Shown: positions 1 to 11,050, counted from the first letter of the stretch. The stretch is DNA of 64,000 bases from Panicum virgatum (GCF_016808335.1 NC_053145.1:28841120-28905119), one strand, 5' to 3'. Notes: generated by a model not told the origin, from the sequence alone. Made by a program: numbers and translations.

Positions 1-1220
1 CGTCCAAATGACAGCTGGGGCTGCCTCATCTGCTGACTATTGTTGTTGGTGTTGTTGTTGTTGCGGATGGGCACTCGGTTGGCACCTGACAGAACTGGCC
101 TTGGTCCATTCACCGTGTTGGAGAAGGCTGACGTAGCAGGCTTGCTCTTGGCATATGGGCAGTTGGCAATGAAATGCCCTGTCTCACGGCAGTTGAAACA
201 GACCTTAGCATTGCTGTTGTTGGTTGTGACTTGGCTTGCATTGCTCTGCGGGGCCTTCACGGTGTTCTGGCTCTTAAACTGTGTGTTAGGGGCCTGTGGA
301 CCTGTCACCTGAGATTGAGTCCTATACTGCATAGGGGCCTAGGATCTTGGTGCAGTATAGCTGAAGCTTCTGGGTTTCTTGAAGTGATCCTGCTGGCGGG
401 ACTTGCTTTCCAAAAACTTGCGCTTGTTATCCTTCCTTTCTTCAATTTTGGCCCTTTCTGTGAGAATAGCCTTGTTCATCAGAGTATTGAAGTCAGGGTA
501 GATTTGAGGGGTAAGCAAGGTCCGGAGTTCTGGGTTCAGTCCCTTCTTGAACATGTCCTGCTTCTTTTCATCATCATTTACCTCTTCGGGTGCATATCGG
601 GCCAACTCCATGAACTGATGGGTGTACTCTTCCACCGACATGCTTCCTTGCTGTAGTGCGCAGAACTCATCCGCCTTTTGCTTCATGGTAGCTGAGGGAA
701 TATGATATCGGCGGAATTCTTTCACAAACTCTTTCCATGTGATGGTGGAGGCGTCTTCGGCAGCGGCACAGTAATTTTCCCACCAGGCTAAGGCAGTCCC
801 GGTGAGTTGGTGGGCTGCCAGAAGGACTTTGTCTCGGTCCTGACACTCGAACGACTCGAGCTTCCTCTGAATTACACGTAGCCAGTCATCTGCATCCAAG
901 GTGTTGCTGGATCCGGCAAAGGTGGGCTGCTTGGTCCTCAGAAAAGCTGTCAGTTTGTCGTTCATGGTTTGCTCTCGAGGACGCTTGTTTACGAGGGCAT
1001 TGGCCAGTGTTTCTAGGATGAGGGTCTGATTGTGGATTATCTGTGTCAGGTCCCCGAGGGGTGATGGTGGTGGCAGTGGCACTTCTCTATGATTTTCTCC
1101 TCGGTTCTGGCTCACTTCCTGTTCATCCTGGGGAGGGTTCTGTCCATTGGGCTGCATTCCCATACCAGCGACTGCAGGGTTCCGAATGCGGGAGGCCCTC
1201 GTAACGCTTCGGGAAGCCAT
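1..1220 (-). pseudogene. gag: Ty3 (Tekay/Del-type chromovirus) gag, nonsense-interrupted and cut by the window edge
   Basis: This is the capsid/nucleocapsid protein gene of a Ty3 retrotransposon. The start is ATG at 1220 and the first 293 codons hold the retrotransposon gag fold, including a WLRVIQRKLE-type segment, an ALAWWENY motif and the W-x-F-x-x-x-F helix. A TAG at 339-341 ends the long frame. The same frame then stays open to the window edge and contains a CCHC zinc knuckle (C-x2-C-x4-H-x4-C) at 159-200. The TAG is therefore a point nonsense mutation inside gag and not its natural end. An orf0-like frame, a tRNA-Met-type primer site and a long LTR lie upstream on the same strand, which gives the order LTR-orf0-gag. 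Protease and the rest of pol would lie left of position 1. The lineage call rests on this order and the gag style; exact family is inferred. Confidence 0.88.
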
Positions 1221-1505
1221 CTGTAGATTGGGTAGAGTTTTTGTGAGATTGGGATTAAGTGCTATTTAAGTTGTTTAATTCATATTTTTGAAAGGCAGAA
1301 TCTACTTTCTGCCGATAAGCACACAACTAACAAGCACACAAACATAGCAAACAACAAGCACACACAACTTTATTATCGCAAGGGAGGGTACAACACGGGG
1401 TAAGACTAAAACGCGTACTACACGTCCGGATACAGGTTCAAACTTAAGGGTACAACTTAAGCCAGTGGGGCTGGGAGGTACAACACTAGGGTGGCGTCGG
1501 GCACT

Positions 1506-2372
1506 CTACTCGCGGGGCGAGCCTTCTTCTGGGGCGGAACGTGCTTCCAGGGGAACAGACAACTCGCCGTCCTCTAAGTTCCCATTCTCCAGGGGTTGCG
1601 TAGCGGCTTCTCCTTCATTGACGGCAGTAGACCCTTCAGGGTTCTCGGGTGGGGCTTGCGGGGTTATCATGAGTGGTCCCCATCCTATGACGGGTGTCCC
1701 GAGTAGAACTTGGTCTTCCCCAATTACCGGGACTGGGGTTCCACTTCTGGTCCATTCTTGCATACGCCGGTCTCGGGCTTGCCTGAGGCTCTCCTGAGCA
1801 ACTGCTTTACTGCTGACTGCAGCTGCGGCTCTTGCCTCGGCTTGGACTGCTCGTATCTGTTGCAGTCTCACCGCGAGCTCTGCTTGCTCGGCTCGATGGG
1901 TCTGCTCCATCAGAATGTTGGCTTGCTCGTCAAAGAGATGATCCAGGGAGGCTAGGTAAGTAGCCTCTTGGTACAGTGGGTCTTCTTCATGGCGACGCCG
2001 TTCCAGACTTCTCATGCGTGCTTCCCAAACTGGGGTTCTGATGGCCGGCGGGAAGAACCTCATTGGTGCGGAGGCGAGGTGTCTTTCAAAAATCTAGCAC
2101 AGGTAACGGAGCACCATTCTGATGACCAAGGGATAGGTGTCTTGGTGCCTAAACCCTGTAGCGGTCACTCGCCATGGCTGGATGTCGGGGTAGCGATCAC
2201 TTCTGGCGATGACTAGGATCACCCTGCAGCGGAGGGTACCATGGTGCTCGTACTCTCTGCTGTAATACCTTGGGCGTTCCGTAACACCAAGGCTTTCCAG
2301 GGCATTGATCAAGAGGCCGGGGAAGCCAGGTGCAGCTTAACAATTGCCCTGGGTCCATCCTTCCTCGGCCAT
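1506..2372 (-). pseudogene. orf0-like frame upstream of gag in the Tekay-type element, two nonsense codons
   Basis: One reading frame runs from ATG at 2372 (just after TTTTTCAG, which resembles a splice acceptor) to a stop at 1506. It is broken by TAA at 2337-2339 and TAG at 2094-2096 and by no frameshift, so it looks like a once-continuous protein of about 288 codons. The N-terminal half is a compact globular-looking stretch rich in Arg, Tyr and His. The middle is a long charged Ala/Glu/Arg helix with coiled-coil character. The C-terminal tail is acidic and Pro-rich. Some grass Ty3 elements (RIRE3, RIRE8) are known to carry an extra orf0 between the 5' LTR and gag, and position and strand fit that. 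I do not know its biochemical function. Confidence 0.7.
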
Positions 2373-2502
2373 CTGAAAAACAAAGATTAGGTGAATCCAT
2401 TTTGCATAAAAACGGTCTGTGAGGTTAAATAGGGTTGGACCTAATGGGAAAGGCTTGGAAAAGGGTTCTCGCTCCTAGGGTCACGTCCTACGGCCAACCT
2501 AC

Positions 2503-2515
2503 GGCTCTGATATCA
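2503..2515 (-). promoter_or_regulatory. Primer-binding site of the Tekay-type element
   Basis: On the minus strand this reads TGATATCAGAGCC, one base off the usual plant initiator-tRNA-Met primer site (TGGTATCAGAGC). Two bases separate it from the LTR end at 2518, and orf0 and gag follow on the same strand, as expected for minus-strand DNA priming. Confidence 0.75.
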
Positions 2516-3872
2516 CCTGAAGCATCCCCTCATGAGAGAAGACTTAAATGTGATACAAACATCAGTCCCAGGAGGCTGATGACACATTTATTACATCAGA
2601 TGATTCATTACTGTACAACTCTATGCGGTAATGGGCAGAGAAGCACCACTATCGCGAGGATTACAATCCACACCCACACAACGATATTAATTATAAAAAG
2701 TGGGTCATCAGAGTCTTGCACCATGCGGAATCTCCTACGGGTGACCCTATTCCACAGGCAAGGCTGGGTGCAGGACGGTACCCTACTCGATGTCTTCTGG
2801 AACAAAGTCTGGATCTTTCTCTGAAAAATTAAGAAATGGGGTGAGTACAAACGTACTCAGCAAGTCCAACCACACCCACGGAGGGGGTATAAACAGAATA
2901 TAATGCACAGGGTAAATCAAGGATATGGCTTGGGTTTGTTTTGCAGAAAGCAATATTTTATGCAGGGGTTCATTTGAAAGAAAGCATTTTCCAAAACCAG
3001 TTTTCTTGTACCGAGTAACATGAGGGGTTGATCCACACAGGATCCAAGTTTTAAGCTGCTACCGGACTCCTCATCCGCCATAGCACACGGCACAACTGCC
3101 GAACACATTTCCAAAACAACTCACGCCAACCCATCCCAAAGTAAACACTAGCTATGTGACCACACCGTAACTCGCCCAGTACCGTGGGCACGGCTATTCG
3201 AATAGATTCTTAACTCTGCAGAGGTGTGCAACTTTACCCACAAGCGGGGTATCACAACACGATCACCGTAGTATCGGTGCAGATCCCAACAAAGCCATTA
3301 TCCACCTTAGCTAGACCTGACTAGCCATCACGGGATGCACCAAGGGGTCATTGACCTATCACAGAGGTTTTTAACCGGGGCATAAGTCACAGAGAGCTAA
3401 TCCCTTCTCCTTGATCACCCGTTGCTCTCAGCTCTCCTGATGGATATCAGACTAACTAGTGGGGTTTATGCTAAGCCGTTGCCCATTCAACGGTCGAGTG
3501 GTTTGCACGATAGTGGAGTTAGGTGAGATGACACACCAACTCGGTCCTTAGTTGTGACAAGATGGATATCTCCCTTCCTTGCTTTGCCACACAGGCACGA
3601 GCACACCCATCGGCAAATCACACAGAAATGCCATCCATCCCGTCTAAATTCACCTTTCGAAATTCCACTTTTCTCCCTTCCCACACACACACTTTTTCTT
3701 TATAAAACAAGCTGTATTGTGTATGAGGTCCTAAGCGTTCTAGCAACGATTAACGTCCAAACAACACATTCAAACATTAATCTAGGTGGTCAAGGAATGG
3801 TTATAACAAATTAAGGGGTGGCTATCCAACCGTGTTTTCAGCAGGCAAAACATATGCCATGACCCTTGTAAA

Positions 3873-4005
3873 GGGAAAATTTGATTCATGCCACCACAAC
3901 TCCGTGAAATTGTATGTCATGTTGAAAATCATGCCACTCAATGGCGTGATTTTCAACATGAGATCCAATTTCAAGAAATTGGAGTGGCATGGATCCAACT
4001 GACCC
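3873..4005 (+). mobile_element. 133-bp Mutator-type MITE, copy 1
   Basis: The element begins GGGAAAATTTGATTC and ends CAACTGACCC. The two ends form an imperfect inverted repeat of about 40 bp. The flanks carry an imperfect duplication around TTGT(GT)AAA. A second copy of the same length lies at 4358-4490 in the opposite orientation with a perfect 9-bp target duplication, which fixes the ends of this copy. Confidence 0.75.
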
Positions 4006-4357
4006 TTGTGTAAAACAGGCCGATAGGTTGTGTTTATAAAAACTAGGACAAAACATGCATCAAAGGATGGGATTGAACTTGCTGTCTTCAAAACCTTCGG
4101 GGAGGTCCCGATCGAAGCACTGTCCTTCGGGTTCGGGGTCGCGGAACTGGTCCTCGTTCACCTGCTCACAGTACTGCTCGTCGACGGGTTCTCCCTCGTT
4201 CACACCGTGATCTACGACGCATACAAACATGCACACAATCAAGAAACAAAAATAAAAGTTTAATCGTTGAGCTCGAATCGGAAATAATTAAGATATGGAG
4301 ATAGAAGTGATATTTTCGTGTGGTTTCTTAATGGCACGGTCAAAACTATATTAGAAA

Positions 4358-4490
4358 GGGTCAGTTGGATCCATGCCACTCCAACTTCTTGAAATTGGAT
4401 TTCATGTTGAAATCCATGCCATTGAGTGGCATGATTTTGAACATGAAACCCAATTTCACGGAGTTGTGGTGGCATGAATCGAATTTTCTC
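4358..4490 (-). mobile_element. 133-bp Mutator-type MITE, copy 2, perfect 9-bp target duplication
   Basis: Reverse-complementing this stretch gives a close match to the MITE at 3873-4005 over its whole length. It is flanked by TATTAGAAA at 4349-4357 and again at 4491-4499. A 9-bp duplication and GGG...CCC ends suit a Mutator-type non-autonomous element. It has no coding capacity. Confidence 0.85.
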
Positions 4491-5763
4491 TATTAGAAAT
4501 GGCGTGGTAAAGTTTCCGGTCAATCGGAGATTGTTTGGCACATGAAATGTTGGGTTAACGGGGTGTTTAGGGTCTAAACAAGGGTCCAGGGCCTCGTTTG
4601 TAATTAGTGAAAGGACTTGATTAGGATTTCGAGGAAGGTTTGGGTTATTCTGGAAAAGGTAGGGGTTTATTTAAAATTAAGTTTATATGGTGGAAGGGTT
4701 TATTTTGAAATATAACACAAGGAGGGGCTTATTTTGAAAAAAGGCTTAAAAGGGTGGGGGCTCTTTATTGAATAGAGGAAAGGCGAGGGGCTTAAGGGCA
4801 AAACAGCCCTTCATCCCCTTCCTCTCGACCGGGAAATAGTGGAGGGGGCGCTAGGGCATCGGCGGCGGTCAATCCGGCCGGTCCGGGGCGATGGCGGCGG
4901 CCAGGAGGAGAGGGGAAAGGAAGAGGATGAGGAGGTGGTTTGATTTCACTTCCTAGCTCGAGCCGGGGTGGAGCAAGGCGGCGGGACGACGAGAGCGGGC
5001 GGCAGCGGGCGGAGGTGCTTGCGGTGGCGGCGTTGCAAGGCCGGAGAAGGGCTAGGGGTGGCGGCGTGGCCTGTGGTGGTGGGTGTGGTGCTCGGGGGGG
5101 GCTCTTTATAGCCGAGGAAAGGCGGTGGGGGGCGGGGCGCATCGGTGGCGGCCGGCGAGCGGCGCGGAGAGCCTTTAATGGCATTCGGCTGGTCGCATGC
5201 GTCGTGAAGCGGCGTGCGGGCGGCGAGGACGAGGTGCAGGACGATTGGACGCCTCGGGCAGGCGGCGAGCGGCGCGGGCGGCGCTGTGCAAGCACAGGAG
5301 CGGCCGGCGGCGGAGGCGGGGCGCCGCACGTGGGAGCAGTGGCCGGGCAGGGCGCCAGCGGCGGGCGGCGTGGCGTGCAGCGTGGCCACGCGGTGCATGT
5401 GTGCGCGTTCGTGGGCGGGTGGATGGTGGTGTGCGCGTGCGCGGGCAGGGGTGTACTCGTGGGCACGGCGGGGCACGCGGCATCGCGGCTCGGCGCGCTG
5501 GGCTCGTGCAGCAGTGGCTCGCGCGGCAGCGGTGAGCACGTGGGCAGGGCGCGTGCGAGCAGTAGCAGGCGAGTACTTATGGGGGTGTGTTGGCGGTCGA
5601 TTTCGATGATTTTTACCGCCAACATTTCTTCGGATTTCATGCATTTGGAACTATATTACTATGATTTTTACTAACATTAACAAGTTCCATAAGTTTTGAT
5701 GCTTATTTGAAGTTAGGATCAACATCTGCAAATTTGGGCCGAATTGGGGCAAACCCCAGGCCG

Positions 5764-6177
5764 GGCCGGCCAGCCGGCCTATCCCTGTCACATTTTGCCA
5801 TAAAACTTCGAGGGGAGCCACTGGAGCCCAGGGTAAGGTCATACCAAGATGGATTCTGCAAATTTCACAAGTCAAGACCAAAAAGCCTGGACCAAGTCTG
5901 GTTGAGCCCAAATCCAATGATAACCTAAAGAATCAGAGCCCAATTCAACTTGAGAAGCAACATGGGCCAAGTGATCAACAAGTCGGTGCAACACGAGCCT
6001 GAGCCGAGTCAGAGCCAGGCCGGCCGGCCTAGGAGAGGCCGGCCGGCCTCTAACTATCGCCGTTGGAGCTACGCAACCATTACCGACCTCCAGAGAAGAT
6101 CCAGAGCGTCCCTTCAAAGGCGGTGGCCACGCGGCCACATCCCCAGGCCGGCCGGCCTAGGGGAGGCCGGCCGGCCC
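5764..6177 (+). repeat. GGCCGGCC clusters in the U3 region
   Basis: Five blocks of GGCCGGCC or overlapping GGCCGGCCGGCC occur at about 5764, 6019, 6037, 6145 and 6164, mostly as pairs of the form AGGCCGGCCGGCCT. An 8-base palindrome is expected about once in 65 kb of random DNA. The position upstream of the TATA box suggests a repeated cis element, but its role is not known. Confidence 0.8.
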
Positions 6178-6277
6178 CACTTGGCGGCCTCTGAAGCTCC
6201 ATCTTGGCGTGGAAGACAAGCGTAACCGTTTTACCTGCGTGCAACTGACGCTCAGCCCAGTACCGATCTCGGAGTGG

Positions 6278-6285
6278 TATAAATA
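6278..6285 (+). promoter_or_regulatory. TATA box of the Athila-like LTR
   Basis: TATAAATA follows the GGCCGGCC-rich U3 and precedes the R/U5-like part of the LTR. Confidence 0.6.
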
Positions 6286-7067
6286 GAGCACCATACCCCT
6301 CTTGTAACACACACCATTCCATAGAGAAGAGAGTCTCTTGTACACTTGTGTTGAGTAGGAAGAGAGTGAGGTGAGTGCTCTGGTGAAAGCCAAGCTGAAA
6401 GGAGTGGACTCGAGTTCTCTCGGTCTTACTCCACTTTGTATCCGCCTCGGAGGAATTTATTTGAGTAAGTTCCTTATCTCAACTTCAGTTTCTCGCTAGC
6501 TTTACTTTATGTCTTAGTTACTTGTTAAGTACTTACTTTGATCTGCAGGATCCTGAGTCTGCGTAAGTAGCAAGTTCTACTTATTTGAGGTTGCTTTCTA
6601 TTTAAGTACACGGTAGGAGCAAGTAGCTCGAGGGCTGTGGGCGTGGTGCCTAGGCTTGGTAGCTACCTTAGGTTGTGTTCCACCCCACGGAACCATTGTG
6701 GTAGTCGGTAGGTGGTGACAGCCCTATCCATCCTTTGTAGTCCACCACGTTCGGGTGTTTTCATAGCAGTAGTGCAGGTTGCCGTTGGACTCCCCTCTCA
6801 TCCCTTTCTTAAGTCCTTTCTCTTCCAGCCGCCGAAGCAGATCAAGTCAGTAGTTAGCTCGTTAGCTAGTCAAAGTAGTAGGTTATCTGGAGTTAGGCCC
6901 TCTTCCCGTATCTTCTTCTCGCTGGTTGTGTCCGGTTGACGATCTTTAAGTCTGGTCGAAGCTTTACCGTTCCTTGGATTAGATATCCCAGATATACTCC
7001 CTGGTGAAAGCTACAATTGGTCTCTGTGCGCTTGCGGATTAATTCGTTAGGCTAAGGAGTGCCAACA

Positions 7068-7808
7068 ACACTGCAATAACAGTAGCACTGAGACTGGCCT
7101 AGTACAAACAATCAAATAAACCATCTAATGTACTTATAAGCTCAGTGTTATTACCAAGCTGGTGATTTGAATTTGAAAAGTAATCGACACAAAATGGTTG
7201 CCCGTGTAATAGTGCTAGGTTTGAAGTTAACCTGCTAATGATTTGGGTGGAAACCGATTGTAGCGGTTTGGATTTTGCATTGGTTATACTTCAATTCGGT
7301 GGAAAATGGTTGCACTAGCAATCAATCCGGTTTGGTTTTACAAGAGAAACGGTTTCACTTGGTTTGGGACACCAATAATAGCATCGAATGGCTGCTGTGC
7401 TCGTCCTCGTGCTCATCGTCTTAGCCATCGGTAGCGCGTAGCAATTAAAAGTACCACCACCAGCACACTACTTCACTATTTGGGGTCTCCATCTTTCTCT
7501 CTACCTTTGATGGGATGGTGAGGTTTTGTTTTCACATGTTATGCTATGTTGGCCCAGCCTCTCCCTCACACAGGCGATCTGGACACACGCACAAAGTAGC
7601 ACCTTGGAACACTACTAACTTTCACCAGGAAACACACGCACACAAGCACCTACAAGAGAACACACTGAGTTTTCTTGGCACTGCACACCAGCACCCACCA
7701 CACTGCACTTGTATTCTCTCTCACGCACTTGAGAAAACTTATTACAAGAGCTTAAATAAGCACACACACGCACAGGATAAGCCACGTCCGGCCGCATGAC
7801 CCGGCCAA
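7068..7808. other. Unassigned DNA between the LTR and the CACTA element
   Basis: No coding signature is visible on either strand. The final 250 bases are CA/AC-rich (many CACACACGCAC-type words). The CACTA element is inserted at the right end, and the sequence resumes at 8916 with similar ATGCA/CA-rich character. Confidence 0.5.
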
Positions 7809-8912
7809 CACTACCAGAAACCCTGCGTTTGCCATGTGCCGCCGTTTGCCGTGGGCCAAACATCGGGCACATGGCGAAGGTAGGGTTTGCTATGTGCCAC
7901 GAGAAAAGCCACACGGCAAAGATGTAGCACACGGCAAAGCAAAGATATGCCGTGTGCCAGGCCAAGCGGCCCATGGCAAAGATATGGCACACGGCAAACC
8001 ACACATTTTTGCCGTGTGCCTAAAGTAAGACACACGACAAAGATGGCAGCCAGGGACGCCGTTTGGCCGACCGTCTCCTTTGCCGTGTGCCTCAATAAAG
8101 CACACGGCAAAGATTCTATTTGCCGTGTGTTTTATTTTAGGCACACGGCAAAGGTGTACCAAAACAGCTGAATTTGGACTCCACAAATTTTCTGGTATAA
8201 TAATATAGGACATTTTGCTCAATGCTAAACTTTGGTAATTTTTTCGATGTATTTGCTATATTTAGACATTTAATGTCAGTAATCGAATTTCTGATGCTTG
8301 TACTGGAAGTGTTTTGATTAGTGCAGTACAATGTATATAAAATTGACAGACATAATCGCGAGTCCAATGTGAGCATGTGTGGCAGAAACAGAAGTAAATT
8401 TTGGAGATCTTTGTAACAAACCATGATTCGGAACGTTTCTCCAAATCATTTTAAAATTGTAATAAAAGCAGACAAATTTTGAAAATTATGAAATTTGTTG
8501 TGCTATCATTATTTCAGGTGTGGATACCATGAAAAAAAAATTGGAATGTTTCGCACAAGTTTGCCCGTACAGTAGTTATGAATCGAAACATCTACATAAG
8601 ATCCGTAGAGTTGAGGAGTCGTACATGTTTCTACTCAATGTTACGAACGAATTTACGGTTCGCTTCGAAACTTTTTCTATTTGCAAAACACAGCTTAGGT
8701 TGTTTAATTGCATAATTCGGTTGGTTGCCGTGGGGCTTTTACCGTGTGTTATACACGGCAAAGCTTTTGCCATGTGCAAACCGGGCTTTGCCGTGTGATG
8801 GTTGCCGTGGGGCTTTTACCGTGTGTTATACACGGCAAAGCTTTTGCCATGTGCAAACCGGGCTTTGCCGTGTGTTTTAGCCACACGGGCAAATAGCCTG
8901 TGTCCCGTAGTG
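7809..8912. mobile_element. Non-autonomous CACTA (En/Spm-type) transposon
   Basis: The element opens CACTACCAGAAA and closes CCCGTAGTG, the CACTA signature. It is flanked by the 3-bp target duplication CAA at 7806-7808 and 8913-8915. Both ends are packed with the subterminal word TTTGCCGTGTG or its complement CACACGGCAAA, about 15 copies on the left to 8160 and about nine on the right from 8723. Such words are the usual transposase-binding sites of this superfamily. The central part (8160-8720) is AT-rich and codes for nothing recognisable, so movement would need a transposase supplied in trans. Confidence 0.92.
8723..8876. repeat. 77-bp tandem duplication in the CACTA right arm
   Basis: Two essentially identical 77-bp units (8723-8799 and 8800-8876) each carry several copies of the CACTA subterminal word in both orientations, doubling the number of putative transposase sites on this end. 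Confidence 0.9.
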
Positions 8913-9663
8913 CAAGCACTACTGCCATGGCTTACTCCACTAATCACCCTCCTACATGCAAGGCACATCTCGCTGCATGCAGAGCACCACTAACAACCAC
9001 ATGCATGCGCTATCTGATCCACTCTTCTCGCCATGACTCCATGCTTCACTTGACTCGGCCACAATCCAATTCTCTACATGCAAACACTAACACATGCAGC
9101 ACGGTCCTTCTCTGATCAAAACTAACGCATGCACCTGACTATGACACGATTAATGACTCACAAAATCATAAATAACAAGATTAAGTCTAACATGCTACGG
9201 GATGGTCAGGAGTGCGTGGTTTATATCAGCATGTTTAATAAATATAATTTGATGCGGGTTTAGTCTGGATCTTAGACCTCTAGCAGCTTGAGTTCCTAGT
9301 GGTTCCTCAAAAGATGTAAGAGGATCTACAAGACTACAACTAGTTTTCTTAGGATCTGCTTTAATTAGGTGAGGTTCCATCGGAAATCCTGGATTTTGTT
9401 CAGGATCTTGTTCGAACTAGAGCTAAACTCAGCCACATCTATGTACTAGCGCAAAAGCAAGGTTATCCATCCTTTTCATTTGTTTTCGGTATCTCGGCAA
9501 AAAAAAAGAACATTTTTTCCCACTTGTGTTCAATGGCACCACAATCGTCATTTTGCCAAGCAAGCAGCTTTGCACAATATTAGCTCCCTGCGGCTCATGG
9601 GAGATGGATGGCAGAATCCGAGCTGCTATTTGCACGAAACATGGCAGGTGTGCTCCTTGCACG

Positions 9664-9694
<31 letters not shown>
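9664..9694. repeat. Uninterrupted C31 homopolymer
   Basis: Thirty-one consecutive C residues are followed by a C/G-rich tail. Reading frames that cross it encode poly-Pro or poly-Gly only because of the homopolymer and are not genes. The G-rich strand could form a quadruplex. The true length may be uncertain because such tracts are hard to sequence. Confidence 0.9.
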
Positions 9695-9695
<1 letters not shown>

Positions 9696-10392
9696 CCCGC
9701 GTGCCCGCTTTTCCTTCATGTTTCAGGGAACCCACATCAAATGCAAGCAACGCAACAAACCCCTGTGCTCCGCTGCTCCTTTGCGCAACAGTCTATCTAT
9801 TTGTGTTGTGCTTCTGCAGCCCAGGATGGCATTGCTGCCGAGTTGCTGATCAGATGCACATGTGAGGCTTGTACAAGGCACCAGCCCAGTTGTGCAGGGC
9901 AGGTAACTCTCACCATCGATCTAGCATTCATATCCATCCTACACTAGTAGTACACTGTTCACAGTAAGTTGCCATGTGTAAATACACCAGGACAACTTGC
10001 CTTGCATGTACTAAAACATTTTGAACATATGCAAGAGCCCTCACAGTTATGTGACCACCTTATTCTTTAGAACTGAACTGAAGGTAACATCAAACACCAA
10101 GGTTAGAGGTTGTCTCTGCACCCCCTACGAATGAGCAGCGATCACAAGCACCTCCTTTGGCAACTATCCATATATAACTTCTCCAGACTAGTAGGGCACA
10201 GACACTTGTACATACAGTTCCATGCAAAAAGCTCTGGATAGATACAGTCACAGGCTTGTGAATCATCAAAGGTTCAGAAATTGCACCAAAAGATGCTAGG
10301 ACAGCAACTCGCAGCATTTATTGTTTTCGCCGGTAGCTGAAATGAATTCGAGGCTGATGCGTCTCGTCAGCTCATTTTCCTTGTAGTCTTGT

Positions 10393-10478
10393 GTTGAGTG
10401 GCCACATATGTGCAGTAGTTCTGGCAATGGTGGAAGTTGAGTAACCACATATGTGCAGTAGTTCTGGCAATGGTGGAA
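10393..10478. repeat. 43-bp tandem duplication
   Basis: Two 43-bp units beginning GTTGAGTRRCCACATATG differ at two positions. Confidence 0.85.
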
Positions 10479-10842
10479 AAGCATACTTATAGGAGTGATA
10501 GGGATGCAAGGATCAGGAAATTCACATAAATTTAACATGAAAACAGCTGTTCCAAAAGTTGCTATCATCCTTGGTTCAGTATTGCTTCAGATCATAATAA
10601 TAGAAGTGAACCTTTTCAGCTCAAATTGTCCTCCTGAACAGTATATAGGTACTAGAGCACTTTTTAAAGACAGGCTGCAAAATTAAGGTCCATTTGAACT
10701 ATTGCAAAGGGATAGATGTATATATTGAAGCGTATGACATATTACACATATGAAAGGATGCTAACTATACTTGATGAAAAACTAGTAAGATCATTAATTT
10801 CAAGTAGCTCTATAGAACAACACAAGGTTAATTTATTTTGAA

Positions 10843-11050
10843 TCAGAAGCCGCTCAACACATTATTATCAAGAAAATCACCAGATTCAGGCTTCGGACAA
10901 CAATTTGGTGAAGTAGCAGTACCAAGTTTAGCAAATGCATCTTCCCAACATATATACATATGTTGTTGAAAATCTGAATAGTAACGTCTAGCAGCTTGGT
11001 GAAATTGATCAGTAAAATTCTTACGTAGATGGCAAGTCAAGTGATGCAAA
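10843..11050 (-). pseudogene. Unrecognised exon-like fragment, possible last exon
   Basis: On the minus strand an open frame of about 68 codons begins right after ATTATCAAG, a plausible splice acceptor, and ends at a stop at 10843. Its composition (aromatic, charged, HHLTCHLRKNF-type start) is protein-like rather than low-complexity. I do not recognise the family. Another exon-like piece on the same strand lies at 11355-11453. The two may be remnants of one host gene, or neither may be real. Confidence 0.3.

Larger units (their letters stand above)
2518..5587 (-). mobile_element. 5' LTR of the minus-strand Tekay-type Ty3 element (outer boundary uncertain)
   Basis: The 3' end of the LTR, CA on the minus strand at 2519-2518, sits two bases from the primer site. 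The body shows a GAGTAC...GTACTC hairpin at 2843-2858 and a switch to extreme GC-rich DNA at about 4780-5580, near the LTR's 5' end. The solo LTR at 16235-19422 has the same layout, with the hairpin near its 3' end and GC-rich DNA near its 5' end, and is 3.19 kb long, so the size is plausible. The true 5' terminus cannot be fixed because the partner LTR is outside the window and another LTR starts at 5588. Long frames in both strands of the GC-rich part lack any protein signature. Two small MITEs are inserted at 3873-4005 and 4358-4490. Confidence 0.65.
5588..7067 (+). mobile_element. Athila-like LTR (solo or orphan 3' LTR)
   Basis: The stretch begins TGTTGGCGGT and ends AAGGAGTGCCAACA, giving TG...CA termini and a 1480-bp LTR. 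A TATA box lies at 6278-6285, with transcribed-looking sequence after it. The last 45 bases, including GTGCGCTTGCGG and the GGAGYGYCAACA end, closely resemble the end of the Athila LTR at 54326-55523. The U3 part holds repeated GGCCGGCC blocks, as does the Athila element. No primer-binding site follows and the flanks (GGGTG and ACACT) do not match as a target duplication. The DNA just before it (TATGGGGGTG) is weakly polypurine, so it could be a 3' LTR whose body was deleted. Confidence 0.7.
8913..10842. other. Unassigned DNA with simple repeats
   Basis: I see no protein-coding signature in this stretch. It contains repeated ATGCA words at 8950-9130, the C31 tract at 9664-9694 and a 43-bp duplication at 10393-10478. 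Confidence 0.45.

Noticed and set aside
4792..5674. Long frames of 232-282 codons in both strands of the GC-rich LTR segment
   Set aside because: They are composed of Pro/Ala/Arg/His low complexity, overlap each other on opposite strands, and match no motif. They reflect GC-rich stop-poor DNA.
9429..9947. Poly-Pro and poly-Gly proteins across the C31 tract
   Set aside because: They exist only because of the homopolymer and have no supporting coding signature on either side.
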